Positions 34,666 to 46,812 of a stretch of 64,000 nucleotides of DNA are shown piece after piece. The notes beneath the pieces were generated by a model that saw only the letters and a list, made by a program, of their open reading frames with translations, was not told the origin of the DNA and made no database searches. Location of the stretch: positions 183,803,725 through 183,867,724 of the forward strand of contig JALMGJ010000003.1 in the NCBI GenBank assembly GCA_023362775.1, in the 5' to 3' direction. This stretch comes from Charina bottae (Eukaryota > Chordata > Lepidosauria > Squamata > Charinaidae). The position numbers and the translations under genes were made by a program. Position 1 is the stretch's first letter, and every line of letters begins with the position of its first letter.

Positions 34666-34998
34666 AGGGGTGTGGTGGCTCAGTGGGTAAGACGCCAGGC
34701 TTGTCGATCTGAAGATTGCAAGTTTGGAGGTTCGAATCCCTAGCCCTGCATGACAGAGTGAGCTCCTGCACTAGCCCCAGCTCTTGCCAACCTAGCAATT
34801 CGAAAGCATGCAAATGCAAGTAGATTAATAGGTACCACTTCGGTGGGTAGGTAACAACGTTCTGCGTGTGTCATGCCAGCCACATGACCATGGAAGCGTC
34901 TTTGGACAACACTGGCTCTTCGGCTAACAAATGGAGATGAGCACCGGCCCCTAGAGTCGGACACGACTGCACAAATGTGCGGGGGGAACCTTTACCTT
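34666..34998 (+). mobile_element. Sauria-type tRNA-derived SINE, full length
   Basis: A 333-bp SINE with a tRNA-like head. The A box TGGCTCAGTGGG is at 34676-34687 and a perfect B box GGTTCGAATCC at 34729-34739. The body contains CAGCTCTTGCCAACCTAGCA and GGCTCTTCGGCTAAC; the tail has GAGTCGGACACGACTGCACA, matching the BovB 3' end. It is flanked by a perfect 13-bp duplication TTAAGCAAAACAT (34653-34665 and 34999-35011). Transcription would be by RNA polymerase III, and mobilisation by BovB enzymes is inferred from the shared tail. Confidence 0.93.
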
Positions 34999-35011
34999 TT
35001 AAGCAAAACAT

Positions 35012-36272
35012 GCAGCAATTTTACAATAGGAAATTCAAGCTGATGGTATCAGTGTCCGAGAAACCTTTGGATTTTCCAATAATTTCATTGGAGCTAGATT
35101 ACAGAATGTTGCTGGGCCTCTTAACTTTCCTAGCATTCAGTGTGCTACGATTGAACTATCTATATAGAGGGGAAAGATGTGCTTGATATTGGCTGATCAA
35201 AGCCCAGCTTTAGCAATGATGTCTGGCAATGACCAGGAGTGAGTTCACATTTGGATATACATGTCCTTCAAATGTGTAATTGGCCTATTATGTAAACAAA
35301 CAGGTTTGAAAGCTTTCAAGCACACACACACTTCACACTTGAACACTCTTCAGAAGTTGTTCAACAGCAATACTTCACATTGGCTGTTTTTGTACCTTTC
35401 CATGGCTTGGTACTTGAGAAAAAAGAAAAGATCAAGGTTTATCTTCAGTTCCTTGTATTTTTCTCCACTCTAGTTGACTGCTTGAGCTAGACACCCTGGA
35501 GTTTTCAGCAGGTGTGAAATGCAAGGTTACATAGCAAAGACCATTTGCCCTTTGTTTTATTGCAGATTGTTCTTGAATGTTTGCCTTTGTTCAGTTGTTT
35601 GCTTTCAGTTAAGAGCTCCCTCCTTGTGGTTCATCCAGATATGCTCTAGAGTCTGCTGTCCTTCCAATTTATCACCGGACAGCAATGATTGTACAACGTA
35701 ATTAACAGTCAGTGCTAGCTTTTTGGATATGTGCTATAATGAAAGAACCATCTGAAATTAGGACTTAAGTAATGAAGAGTTCAGGGATATGCGGGCTGGT
35801 ATTTGTTATGCATTTTAATAGAGTAACTTTGCAGCTAATTGGAGACTAACTAAACCCCTTGGACACATTTCAAGTCACGTCAGTACTTTTTCTCCCTAAG
35901 GAATCTGATAGGCTATGCAGCTTAGTGCTGCCTTTTTCTATCTTAATTACCATATTGAGTTGTTTTAATGCTGGTTTACTTTAGAAGCATGTGTTATGAC
36001 TTAAAGCTAGAAAGTCTTATCCAGCTACTGCAATCTCATTTTAAATTTAACACCACCCTATCTGCAAGAAACAACAAGAAGAAAAGAAGCAGACTTATCT
36101 AATAGTAAAACTAGATCCATGATCTGTGCATGTGCATCTCATTTACACTGGAAGATACTGATGATTATAAACCACCCTCATCTTTGGTGTCAGCATCCCT
36201 TAAGGGCTTAAAAGGCAGGCAACATAACATGGGAACGGATGTCTCTCCTGCATGATGTTGGGCTTTCCTAAA
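35012..36272. other. No gene recognised
   Basis: About 1.3 kb of AT-rich DNA with short frames only, the longest 70 codons and without known domains. Confidence 0.5.
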
Positions 36273-36285
36273 CACACTGGAGTAT

Positions 36286-36863
36286 TGTATTGTCGAAGGC
36301 TTTCACGGCCGGAGTTCAATGGCTGTTGTGGGTCTTCCGGGCTGTGTGGCCGTGTTCTGGAAGTTGTGGTTCCTAACGTTTCACCAGCATCTGTGGCCAG
36401 CATCTTCAGAGGGCAGGAGCACAGATAGAAGCAAATTCTCTGTGCCCAGGTAGAGTGGCAATGTTCTATTTATAGAGCTAAATTATAGGAGATTAGGTGG
36501 GGTTTTTTGTTGTGTTGAAATGTTAACGAGTGGCTGATGAGCGTGATTAGCATGTTCATTGTGAGAAGTATTCCCATGTCCTACAAACTCAGTCCAACCA
36601 CCAGGACATGGGAATACTTCTCACAATGAACATGCTAATCACGCTCATCAGCCACTCATTAACATTTCAACACAACAAAAAAACCCCACCTAATCTCCTA
36701 TAATTTAGCTCTATAAATAGAACATTGCCACTCTACCTGGGCACAGAGATTTTGCTTCTATCTGTGCTCCTGCCCTCTGAAGATGCTGGCCACAGATGCT
36801 GGCGAAACGTTAGGAACCACAACTTCCAGAACACGGCCACACAGCCCGGAAGACCCACAACAG
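36286..36863. mobile_element. Penelope-like inverted-repeat element with 13-bp target duplication
   Basis: Arms 36323-36582 and 36603-36863 are inverted copies of about 260 bp with four differences by my count, separated by a 20-base spacer. A further 37 bases (GTATTGTCGAAGGCTTTCAC...) lie outside the left arm. The whole unit is flanked by a perfect duplication ACACTGGAGTATT (36273-36285 and 36864-36876). The arm wording (GGCCACAGATGCTGGCGAAA, CACGGCCACACAGCCCGGAA) is one I associate with terminal parts of Penelope-like elements in lizards and frogs, which often sit in inverted arrangement. No RT or GIY-YIG coding sequence is present. Family assignment is from memory; the structure is directly visible. 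Confidence 0.75.
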
Positions 36864-37186
36864 ACACTGGAGTATTATTTATACCACTGAAAGAGCAAAC
36901 TTTCATTGCCGAAAAAGCCAATGGCTAATTTTTTGCAGTATGTGCCAGAATTATCATTTCTATCTTTTAGAGAAAAGCACTGAAATTCCCAGTGCATTTG
37001 TTAGTACTGTACAATTCCATGAATGAACTGTATGCTGAGCAACACGTTCCTGCAAAAATGAATAAAGGGCAGAAGAACTACCGTCTGGAAATTAAACAAG
37101 AAAAACAATACTATGCTGCCTTGTTTGGGCGTTTTTGGAAAACTATTATCATTTGTATATTTACCTCTGTTTCCTATCCTATAATA

Positions 37187-37509
37187 AGGTTAAGGTAAAG
37201 GTTTTCTCCTGCATAGTCGTGTCTGACTCTAGGGGTCGGTGCTCATCTCCTTTTCTTAGCCGAAGAGCCAGCGCTGCCCGAAGATGCTTCCGCGGTCATG
37301 TGGCCGGCATGACGCGTGCAGAATGCTGTTACCAACCCAAGAAAGTGGTACCTATTTATCTACTTGCATTGGCATGCTTTCGAATTGCTAGGTTGGCAAA
37401 AGCTGGGGCGAGTGCAGGAGCTCACTCCGTCACACGGTGCTCGGGTCTCGAACGTCCAACCTTCCGATTGACAAGCCTGGCGTCTTAACCACTGAGCCAT
37501 CGCACCCCT
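37187..37509 (-). mobile_element. Sauria-type tRNA-derived SINE, full length
   Basis: Minus-strand copy of 323 bp with a perfect 13-bp flank duplication CTATCCTATAATA (37174-37186 and 37510-37522). The head near 37490 carries the A box in the form TGGCTCAGTGG; the B box near 37440-37455 is altered. The tail at the left end starts AAGGTAAAGGTTTTC. Confidence 0.92.
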
Positions 37510-37593
37510 CTATCCTATAATATGCAGGCTTATTATAAGTCAAAAGCAATGGGAGGCTGAAATACAGGTTGTATATACAGTATCTTAACAAGT

Positions 37594-37826
37594 ACCACTT
37601 TGGTGTAGTGGTTAAGGTACTGGGCTAGAAATTGGGAGACCGTGAGTTCTGGACCTGCCTTAGGCCAAAAGCCAGCTGGGTGGTTTTGAGCTGGCTGCTT
37701 TCAGCCCTAGTAAGAAATCAATGGCAAACCACTTCTGAAAACTGGTGGGAAGGAAACAGCAGGACTTGTCCTGATAGTTGCCATGAGTCAAGTCTAACAT
37801 GAAGGCACTATATAAACAGATAGGAT
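37594..37826 (+). mobile_element. tRNA-derived SINE, family B
   Basis: The A box TGGTGTAGTGG is at 37601-37611 and a B-box-like AGTTCTGGACC at 37645-37655. The body contains AAATCAATGGCAAACCACTT and CTGAAAACTGG, and the tail TTGCCATGAGTCAAGTCTAA then CATGAAGGCACTATATAAAC. The head is related to family A, but the body differs; three tail fragments (11440, 26655, 30946) belong to it. Confidence 0.82.
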
Positions 37827-38010
37827 GAATGAAATCTTGTTTTGGTTTAGCAGAACACTGAACAGTCACATAAGAGGATCACTGAAGGTTACCTAGCCAA
37901 TATCTAGAACAACCTGGAGAATATTTTACCATGGTCCCCGTTTCTTTTGGCCTCATAGGCCTTTATGATTAATTAATTAATTATTAATTAATAATTAATT
38001 ATAATATCTT

Positions 38011-38310
38011 GCCCCTGGAGGTGAGACTGGCCCCCTCGCTCCTGGCCTTTCGGAAGGCTCTCAAGACCTGGCTCTGCCGCCGGGCCTGGGACGACGGAGG
38101 TGGCAGTGCTTCCTGGGGTTGGCTGGCCCCGTAGCACCATGATCTATTTTGTGGTTCTAACCCATCTTGGACTTTATTTATTTTATGCTTGGTATGTTTT
38201 TTAGAAATTTTGTATAGTTTTTAAATTTTTACTTGCTGTAACCCGCCCAGAGTCCCTTGTGTGGGAGATGGGCGGGGGATAAATTAAACAAACAAACAAA
38301 TAAATAAATA
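38011..38310 (+). mobile_element. LINE 3' end, L2-like, with ORF2 C-terminus
   Basis: The open end of a reverse-transcriptase ORF reads FRKALKTWLCRRAWDDGGG...SWGWLAP and stops at TAG near 38131. The 3' tail has AACCCGCCCAGAGTCCCTTG and GGGGGATAAATT, then AAAC/AAAT units. The same C-terminus with substitutions is found on the minus strand at 52010-52316. Only about 300 bp remain (5' truncation). L2 is the most likely clade; CR1 is the alternative. Confidence 0.72.
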
Positions 38311-39854
38311 ATTCAAATATATTTAAAATACATCTGATTATGTAGGAGTTTCCCATGGTTGAAAATCCTGGTGATGGGGGAATTTCATCGGTACTGGATG
38401 TCCTCTAGAGGCTGTGAGCCATGTTGACCCCCATTACTTGAGCATATGTTCAGCCATTTGTTACACTCTGTTTCTAAGTACATTATTATTACAGTGAATA
38501 TATTTTAGCTTTAGACTCTCATTCTAGCAAACAGTAAAATTCTGCCACATTTTGTTTATCATGATCGGGTTTTTTTTCTTCAGGTTTTTACCCCAACTTT
38601 CCTGCCTTGTTTCTAATCAAAGTACAGGAAAGAAACTGCTTTTAATATTTGGAAGTGTGGATTTGTTTTGCAGCTTTCCAATTTATATCTATTTCAACAA
38701 CAAAATACTTGATGCCCTCTGTGATCAAAGCTCTCAACTCAGAATAGCCCTTCCTTATCTAAATAAGCATTTCCTTTCATGGCCTTCTCATTATTTCTCA
38801 GAGCCTTGAAAATAATTTTTTTCCTTGTAGTTTTTCCGCACAGCTGAGAATTTTCTGACATGATAAAGCATCTGCCTCTTTAACACAGGTTCTTTCAGAA
38901 GAAGTGGCCACGTTGGTTAGTTTTGCCTCTAATCTCAGCTTTAGCCATTTCTCATGTTTTGAAATGATTGCCCAATAATTCAGCAAAATTGCATTTTTCC
39001 ATTTCTTATGTCAGTTTACCAAACCTGGTGCCTCCTCACTCCCCTCTTTTTCATATCATTTTAACCTATACATTATTCCATTCATGGTGTGGAGGGGTGT
39101 TTAAAAGCAGCCAGTCTACAATCCATTTTATCTTCACAGTTTATTCTAATATAAATAGACACAAGCAATGCCTCACCTCGGATAGGATAATGCTATCAAT
39201 TCTCTGCAGTAGCCTTGAAATGTTAGTTGCTAGGAATAGTAGTAGGGTATGACATTTGCCTGTTACAAATTAGGAGTGGGTATAATATAAAACCTTACTG
39301 GCAGACCTCCTTTTCCAAGGATTCTTACCATAATTTTGTGCTCATCAGCAAAATCTAGAATACATACAGTATGTATTATGTCCACCCCAAATGTGTGTTT
39401 AATACAGTGCTACTTTCCCTCTTGACATGTATGAGCTTTGGCCTTTTCTATTATTTCTCCTTCATATAGATCACTTTAGACTCATTTCAATTTGCTCTCT
39501 GAATGGGGCACAGCAGCAATAATCCAGTAACTCAGTAGGAGGAAAATTGATATTCAGATTAGAAGTTACCTATTTGGCAGACAAGTCACTACTTACAGTA
39601 TATAATGGAAGAAGGTAGGAAGGGGAGGTCACATTGTCAGGTAATGGGAACAAAAGTCCTACATTCCTTAAAACGGGACAAGATTAAGGAAGGCAGAGAT
39701 CAAGGGGCAGTGCTATTTATGCAGATAAACGAGTAAATGAATGGTTCGATGGCTACATATTGCAAAAGAAAAGGAAAAATCTAGCAAATCTTTTTGCCCC
39801 ACTGACCAGTTGTGATGAATTTAAGATTGGAATTAAAATTTAAAAGGGGGTTAA

Positions 39855-39919
<65 letters not shown>

Positions 39920-40639
39920 TATCATTATGCATACTTTATTCATACAGGAATCAATGAGGCTTTGTCACCAATCTCTCGGTATCTACCTTTCCCAACGCTG
40001 TAATGTAGTATGAAACCAAAGGACTGATACTGATAAGCTTACCAAAATCAATTCAATCTCACACTGGCATTCTGAGCTTTATAACAGCAGTAAATTCAAG
40101 ATGGTCATGGGAACAGGTCATGGAAGTTTATGCAGAGGGTGAAATCTCAAAAACCTATAAAAAGCTTGATCATAATATAGGGATGAGAAATCCAAGGGAA
40201 GAAAACAAAACAGCAGCCAAAATGCACTGCAGGGTCGGAAAGCAAGCAGGCCTTTTACTTTTTGGAATGTACAGTAATTTTATGAGGTACAATATGCTGA
40301 AAACACCTAGCTGTGTTACTCCTTGCCATACAACTCCAAAGGAGGGGCTGATTTTCTTGACTAGTTCCTTAGTTCAGTAATGGGATGGAGGAGGGTGAAC
40401 AATTAATTCCAGAAAAGACAGTAATTATGCAATCACTAGAGCACTACTATGTGCTCTACATGGGGCTACCCTTGAAAACTTTCTGAAAACTTTGGTTTGC
40501 TTAAAATGCCCATACTAATAACCTGTGCATGATATCAGGAACATTTCATACCTGAGTTGAAAGAACTGCATTAGCATCTCACTGATTTCTGTGCACAGTT
40601 GAAAATGGACCTTTAAAATCCTAACTGGCTTGGGATATG
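38311..40639. other. No gene recognised
   Basis: About 2.3 kb of AT-rich DNA, interrupted by a CT microsatellite. Short frames of no known family. Confidence 0.5.
39857..39916. repeat. (TC)n microsatellite
   Basis: Thirty uninterrupted TC units over 60 bp. Confidence 0.98.
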
Positions 40640-40990
40640 ACAACCTCCAGGATATCCTTTTGGTCTGAACCTCTCTAGGTAGTCACATCACCAGGAAAAG
40701 ACCTCTTAAATGTGACCTCAGTTTTGAAATCGTTTTAGTGGACATACGGAAGAAGTCTTCTATGTTGCACCCATGTTGTAGAATGCAACCTAAAGGGACC
40801 TACTGAGAGCCTTCTCTCTCTTGTGTTTAGGAAAGGAGTCAAGACCTTCTTCTTTAGACAGAACTTTTCCAGTTAAACAGGTTAATAACAATGGTTTGAT
40901 CAGATTTTAACTATGTTTTATTGTTAACCTCTTAACAATTTTAGTCACAGATAACTGTGCTTTTCATGGTGCCATAATGGAGGGAGGAGA
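40640..40990 (+). mobile_element. Degraded LINE 3' end (L2/CR1-like)
   Basis: GTGTTTAGGAAAGGAGTCAA followed by GACCTTCTTCTTTAGACAG encodes FRKGVKTFFFRQ, comparable with the FRKALKTW end at 38060. Upstream and downstream sequence is too worn to place. A weak call. Confidence 0.45.
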
Positions 40991-41342
40991 GTGGCACTAT
41001 GTGCACAACATACCACAAATTGCATTAACATTTGAAACAATTTATGTCCTTGATGGTTTGCTGCATGCCATCCTCTCTAGCTCTCCACCACCTTTCTATG
41101 AAAGGGGATGCCTGTAATCAATTTCCTGCATAGTTTGCCTATAATTATACTCAAATGGATATCTTGAACTTAATGTCTATATTAGAAAGTGCTTACATTG
41201 AACCTGCTAATTAGTCAGCATTCCAGATAGCAAGTAGGATTTCTTATTTTTCGGTTAGGAGAATCACAAAGCAGAGCCATAGCTGTCTAAAGTGGAAAAC
41301 ATTTCAGTACTGGAAGGTACTTTACAAGCAAAATGGATGGAT
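40991..41342. other. No gene recognised
   Basis: About 350 bases of AT-rich DNA up to the BovB fragment. Confidence 0.5.
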
Positions 41343-41562
41343 TTGTTGTTGTTCTTCAGTCGTTGTGTCCGACTCTTTGTGGCCCCATGGACCATAGCAC
41401 GCCAGGCCTTCCTGTCCTCCACCGTCTCCCGGAGTTTACTCAAATTCTTGTTCATTACATCGGTGATGCCTCTGCCGTCCCCTTCTCCTTTTGCCTTCAG
41501 TCTTTCCCAGCATCAGGGTCTTTCCCAGTGAGTCCTCTCTTTGCATTAGGTGGCCAAAGTAT
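41343..41562 (-). mobile_element. BovB 3' fragment with small internal deletion
   Basis: It matches 31785-32015 of copy B closely (for example GTCCTCCACCGTCTCCCGGA and CTTTGCATTAGGTGGCCAAA). A 17-base stretch between GGTGATGC and CTCTGCCGTC is missing. It is 5'-truncated at 41562. The C-terminal peptide LSKLRETVEDRKAWRAMVHG is readable. Confidence 0.93.
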
Positions 41563-44500
41563 GAAAATGGATGCATACAGAATACTAAATGTAGTGATGA
41601 TAAATGCAGTTTTTATCAATGTGAATTAATGAATCCTGGACTGGATACATTGTTCTTAATTCTTACTATGTTCATTGACACAAGTAGACACTATCATATG
41701 GGCAGCTCTGTGGAGCAAGCAAATTTTACAGCTCTGCATAACTTGGTTCAAGGGTTTTATATATAGTACACCTAAAAAGTGTGACAGGACCAGCATAGAA
41801 CCTTGAGAAAAAGAACAGAGATGTGAATTATATCATCCATGCTTTTAGCTACTGACAGATTTCCTAGTTACTCTTTAGTCTGTGACATTAAGCAGGTTTC
41901 TAACATCCAGAAGAAGTAGCTCAATTACTTATTTTATGTTATTCCATGCAGAGGCTGCATTTTAAAAATGAATGCATTTCATGATTTACATTAGAAGAAC
42001 AAAGATATAGGAAAAAAATTCCCTAGGGGTCAGAGGGAAGACATATAGCCCAGTGAAAATTAAATACTGCTTACATAAAGGAAAGAAAAAAAAATCTTTT
42101 GGGTCTAATACATTTACATCACTCCCATTCCTGAAGGAAAATTTTAGTTACAACTGAATAAACGTTCATTTGTTGGTTCATTCATTCATTCATTCATTCA
42201 TTCATTTTTTGTTTGTGCAGAAACGTTACATAATCTTATATTCTATTATCCCCCCCACCCCATTGATCCTGGGGAAGGTTTTATTTTAATTTATAGTGAA
42301 TTCTTTAAAATTGGAATAAAGAATGTTCCCAGTCTAGCAAGGAAGATCTTATACAAAAGCAATTGTACACATGTGTAGCAATTGAAATGTGTAGCAGTGT
42401 GTAAATGGATGCATTTCAATAATTGTAACACAATGATTATATATATCCCATTGAATTTAATACATGCCTTTTCAGTATAGCTCAAAATGCATACTTCCAT
42501 CAAAAGCCATCATATGTTCCATCATGTCTGGCTAGGACTAAGAATTCTGATAAGTTCCCATTATTTAATTATTATTAATTGTTGACACAAAGATATCACT
42601 TCTAGAAGTAGGACTCCCATGATGATGGAGTTTTTGTTGTTGTTATGTTTTCTCTGGTTAGCTGAAACGAAGGTGATAGGTACCCTAATTGGGCATAAGT
42701 GGTGAAGGATATGGATAGGAAATATTTATCTGGTACTCAGAAAAATAAAAAGAAGGAACAACTCAAGTATAAGAAAAGAAAAAGAACAAAAAAAAGCTGT
42801 AAGTAAATTTTTAAGCCCAAACTTCAAGCTGTTGAAGACATCATTTCAACTTCTCATTATGCGGAAATCCATTTGTAATACTAATATGGGCTGCATGCAC
42901 AAGAGTCCCTCCAAATCTGAGCCCCTAGATTCCTTAAACCAGCCCTGATATTTGAGTTTAAATATCCTCATAATTGACCTCTTTTTAAAGTTACTGTCCT
43001 ACTGTGGTTATTTGGAATAAATTAGTCTTGTAATGATAGTCTGACAGCCTTGCATTCTCTTGGAAATGGTGTCACTGAAAAAATAATAGGGATACAAATT
43101 ATTTTTTTCCCTATGCGTCTCCATGAGAATAAGTTTGGATTTTTTATCCCCAGTACTTTTTTTAGCTGTAACAGCACTAGCAACCAATTAACAAAGTATG
43201 TCCATCTAGAGTTAGTTTTTATCCGATGACCTCACTGAAAAAAAAATCCTAAAATAAGGTAATTACTGAATGGTATTTAAAAATAATAATTATATTAAAA
43301 ATGAAAGCTTACAACAGGGGAATATACATGTCAAAATAAAACCAGAGTAGTTTGTACTAAATGATTTCGTGGGCAATTGATGTTAATACTATGTAAATTA
43401 GGAAGATAAATACAAAGGCTCATATTAAAAGACATGGTAAATATAAATAGTTAATGAAAATGTTTATGTGTTCTAAAAAATCCATTAGAAAATCTGCAGG
43501 ACCAGAATACTGCTGTACTACTAAAATGGACTGAAATTTTGCTAACCTGAACAGCCTCATCATTGCATAAATCTGTTGGTTTCTGAACACTATTCTGTGT
43601 CTCTTTTTAATGAATTTTATCTTTTCTTGTGGTGCATGATGAGTAAGGTCATAATTTTTTTTTTCAAAATTACAGTGACACTTTTGAAATGAGCCATCTA
43701 CTGCTGCAAGTTAGCATCAAGGACATCTTTTATGATTCCTGGATCATCTAATTTATTGTGTATATTATGCTGAAGTTCATTAATATAAGGCTTATTTCCA
43801 TCTATTCTTATTCTATTTTTATAATTTCCTTTAAAAGTTAAAGTTATTTCTACCTACAACATAATGTTCTTCCATTTCACCGCTATAAGGAAAAAACAAA
43901 GGGGGGTGGGAAGGGAGGGAGGAGAGGAGAACAACAAAAAAAGAGAAAAATAGTGGTGAGTAGGTATGAAAAACAATCCAAATAGAACTGAAAAAACTAG
44001 TTCTTATGAGATACACGCTCTGTGTCCCAATGGGAGATCCAGCTGTCACCAATGTCTTCAGTTATCTTTGTGAGACACAGTATTAATCCATTTACAAATC
44101 CCAACTTTTTGGTTGTCAGGCTTTCTTTCAAATGTGAGGGTAAATAGCAACAGAAAGGACAGCAAACAGTAATGAAGTGTAAGCCAGCTTTACCTAATAC
44201 AGATCCCTGATGGTAAACAAATACACAGTGGTCTGTCACTTCAAGACCAGAAGGCATTGTTTACTTAGCATTTAACTGAATGGAAAGAACTGTTGTCTTG
44301 TTCCAGGAAGTAATCCAAAAATTTGTAGCTCTCAGATTGAGTCTGAGCAGAAGAGGGACTAAATTTGGCACAGTCCTTAGAATATCAGTTTTGTACGACT
44401 TGAGGTTCTCAGAAAAGTGAGTTAATATCTTCCCTTAGAAGGGAAAAATAGACAAAATGTACCCTTTATTTAATGGTGGTCTTGATACATTTTAAAAGGT

Positions 44501-45878
44501 TGCATTAAAATCACCTAGTTCAGATTATTTTAATACATTTTTCTTATCATATACATTTTCTTTACTTCATAGAATTCAATAGTGAGATGAGGTTTAGATA
44601 TTAAATGAGTTGTGTACATGCCATCAAAATTTGCAGATACAATGAGGAATACAGACAACCATAAGAATATATGTTCCAATTACATTCCAAATAGATCACC
44701 ACATCATTTCATGTAAAGAAGATGTTAAAAAGGTTCTTTGCTGAATATTAACATTTATTATCAGAGAACTGGGATGGAGTGTTTTTTTTAGTCCCTGGCA
44801 CCGAAAATGATTCACAAGTAGATAAACTGACTTCTTCATAGTTACCCATGCCAATGTTTCCTTCACCATGTCTGGTCAGCCAGATCTTGTTGAGAGAGGA
44901 AATGTTGGTTATAGAAGAAAGCAAACATTCTTTCAGTTTTAAATGGTAGGCATTTTTATTTGCTTAATGGGGAGAGTTTCTTCCTAGTTAGCTGATCAGA
45001 ATGTTAGAACAATTGTATTAGGACCCTATTGAAAGCACTTGTGTTTCTTCCAATTCATTTCATTCTTGGGCTCTTGAGTTGTACATGCAGTCCTTGAGTT
45101 GTTCATCCAGTTGACTCATCCAATACACATCCACTTTGTACATCCAGTCCTTGAGCTGGCAAAAAAAAAAAAAATCAGCATAAACTGTGTTGCCCTGATG
45201 GCTGGGCCTGTGCTGCCTCAATATCCAAGCCAACAAGTGGTGCTGCCCTTAGAATTTTAATGCAGAAAAAGTTATGGAAAGTGATTATTGGATTTCCCCC
45301 AGCTTTATTTCACCTCCCACTGAGCATCACTTTGCTGGCAGGAAAAACAACCACAAATCACTCTCCTTAATGTGTGGGGCAGACATTTTCTATGCCCTTC
45401 ATGGAAATTTGCCTTGAGCTGTGGGGGATACCAGACACATGCTTTCTGCAGAGGCATCTCTGCATAATGCCTAATATAATGCATTTCAGAAAGCACCTGC
45501 CAGACATTATGTGGGCTCCTTATATACATGGATTTAGTACTCTTTTGAGAGTGCTAGATATAGGGATCAATCTGAGTCTTCAGATTCAAAGTCTGAAGAG
45601 CTTGACCAGACTAAGTCCCATCCTGCACCATGGGAATTAACAGAAGAGAGTAGGGCACCAATGGAAGATGTACTTGAGGAGGCACAGGGTGCAGGCTAAG
45701 GTAGCTGCCTTAGAACTTGAGTTAGGCAAGGTCTCAAGCCCAGCAACACATTGCAAACTATGAAGAGTAGAGCCAAGCTGTTACTTGATAGAAAGAAGCA
45801 TGACTCAGTAAATTAGTCAAACTGGTACTTGGGGCTATTAAAAAGGGATGTCTTGACTGGCTCTTTCTGGTAAATAAT

Positions 45879-45882
<4 letters not shown>
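41563..45882. other. Large stretch without a recognised gene
   Basis: About 4.3 kb of AT-rich DNA. Frames are below 95 codons and unmatched. Near 45082-45157 the phrase CAGTCCTTGAG recurs in a short irregular tandem pattern. Around 45550-45700 one plus frame reads SDSKSEELDQTKSHPAPWEL then a stop after EEAQGAG, an acidic tail of the kind found at the end of Ty3-type pol genes; this is only a hint of an old LTR element. Confidence 0.4.
42177..42206. repeat. (TTCA)n microsatellite
   Basis: About seven TTCA units. Confidence 0.95.

Positions 45883-45921
<39 letters not shown>
45883..45921. repeat. (CA)n microsatellite
   Basis: About 19 uninterrupted CA units. Confidence 0.98.
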
Positions 45922-45923
<2 letters not shown>

Positions 45924-46096
45924 CTTTCCTGAAACTCTGTCTTTATGCTATGTTGGATTACTTAACTGACCTGTGGACTGGACATTGACTACTCATGGAT
46001 CCTTCCTGGTCTTGTGATTTGTGTCTCTGGATATTTTTGGGAAAAGTAAGCTCGTGTGTACATATGGTCTGCCCAGGAAATTTTAAGTCTCTAATG

Positions 46097-46353
46097 CAGA
46101 GCTTTCCAAACTGTGTGTCGGGACACGTTAGTGTGTCAGCTGTAGTGTCTGGGTGTGTCGCGACTGCTGCTGCCTCTGAGCCCTGCCAGGATTCCATGCA
46201 GGTCCTAGTGCCTGCCTTATGCCTTGCTGCCTCCAAACCTGCTGTGATTCCTCACAAGTCCTAGTGCCTGCCTTGTGCCCTGCTGTAAGAGTGTCGCGAA
46301 ATGATGCATGTCTAAAAAGTGTGTCACCAACGTTAAAAGTTTGGAAAGCTCTG
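46097..46353. mobile_element. hAT-like non-autonomous element, cluster copy 1
   Basis: 257 bp from CAGAGCTTTCCAAACTGTGT to AGTTTGGAAAGCTCTG, a clear inverted pair. The left flank is CTCTAATG (46089-46096) and the right flank GTCTACTA, so it lacks its own matching 8-bp duplication. The interior is close to that of copy 2 (46564-46812). No transposase. Confidence 0.85.
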
Positions 46354-46526
46354 GTCTACTACCTGGAATGTTCACCTTGGAAGGAATCTTTTGTTATTCG
46401 ATTATGGAGATCTGTTTGGCTGGGGAAGAAAGTCTACCTGAATGGGCTGGCTAAGTTCTGTAAATGAGCTGACCATTTGTGTTCCAAGGTTTCTGATTGA
46501 ATCGGAAGGGAATCCTTTGTCTAAGC
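46354..46526. repeat. Unnamed repeat segment between the hAT copies
   Basis: It contains GGAAGGAATCTTTTGTTATT and GATTATGGAGATCTGTTTGG, closely matching 34089-34170. It is therefore a copy of another dispersed family, lying between two hAT-like units. Confidence 0.65.
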
Positions 46527-46563
46527 CACAGCTTTCCAAACTGTGTGTCACGACACTTTAGTG
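46527..46563. mobile_element. Isolated left terminus of a third hAT-like copy
   Basis: CACAGCTTTCCAAACTGTGT then CACGACACTTTAGTG is the left 37 bases of the same family. It stops where copy 2 begins. Confidence 0.8.
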
Positions 46564-46812
46564 CAGAGCTTTCCAAACTGTGTGTCTGGACACGTTAGTG
46601 TGTCGGCTGCAGTGTCTGGGTGTGTCGTGGCTGCTGCTGCCTCCTGGCTTCCACGCAGGTCCTAGTGTCTGCCTTGTGCCTTGCTGCCTCCAAACCTGCT
46701 GTGATTCCGCGCAGGTCCTAGTGCCTGCCTTATGCCCTGCTGTAAGAGTGTGTCGCGAAATGATGCATGTCTAAAAAGTGTGTCACCAACATGAAAAGTT
46801 TGGAAAGCTCTG
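46564..46812. mobile_element. hAT-like non-autonomous element, cluster copy 2
   Basis: 249 bp with the same inverted termini. The left flank is CTTTAGTG (46556-46563) and the right flank CTCTAATG (46813-46820), the latter identical to the left flank of copy 1. Confidence 0.85.

Noticed and set aside
34676..34739. Possible functional tRNA gene (A and B boxes present)
   Set aside because: The boxes belong to the head of a SINE with a 13-bp target duplication; there is no proper tRNA acceptor stem.
36200..36928. Short frames of 62-67 codons over the palindrome
   Set aside because: They are mirror translations of the two inverted arms and cross the target duplications.
37965..38005. AATTAATTAATT palindromes as a possible element terminus
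   Set aside because: Low-complexity AT sequence with no second terminus or target duplication.
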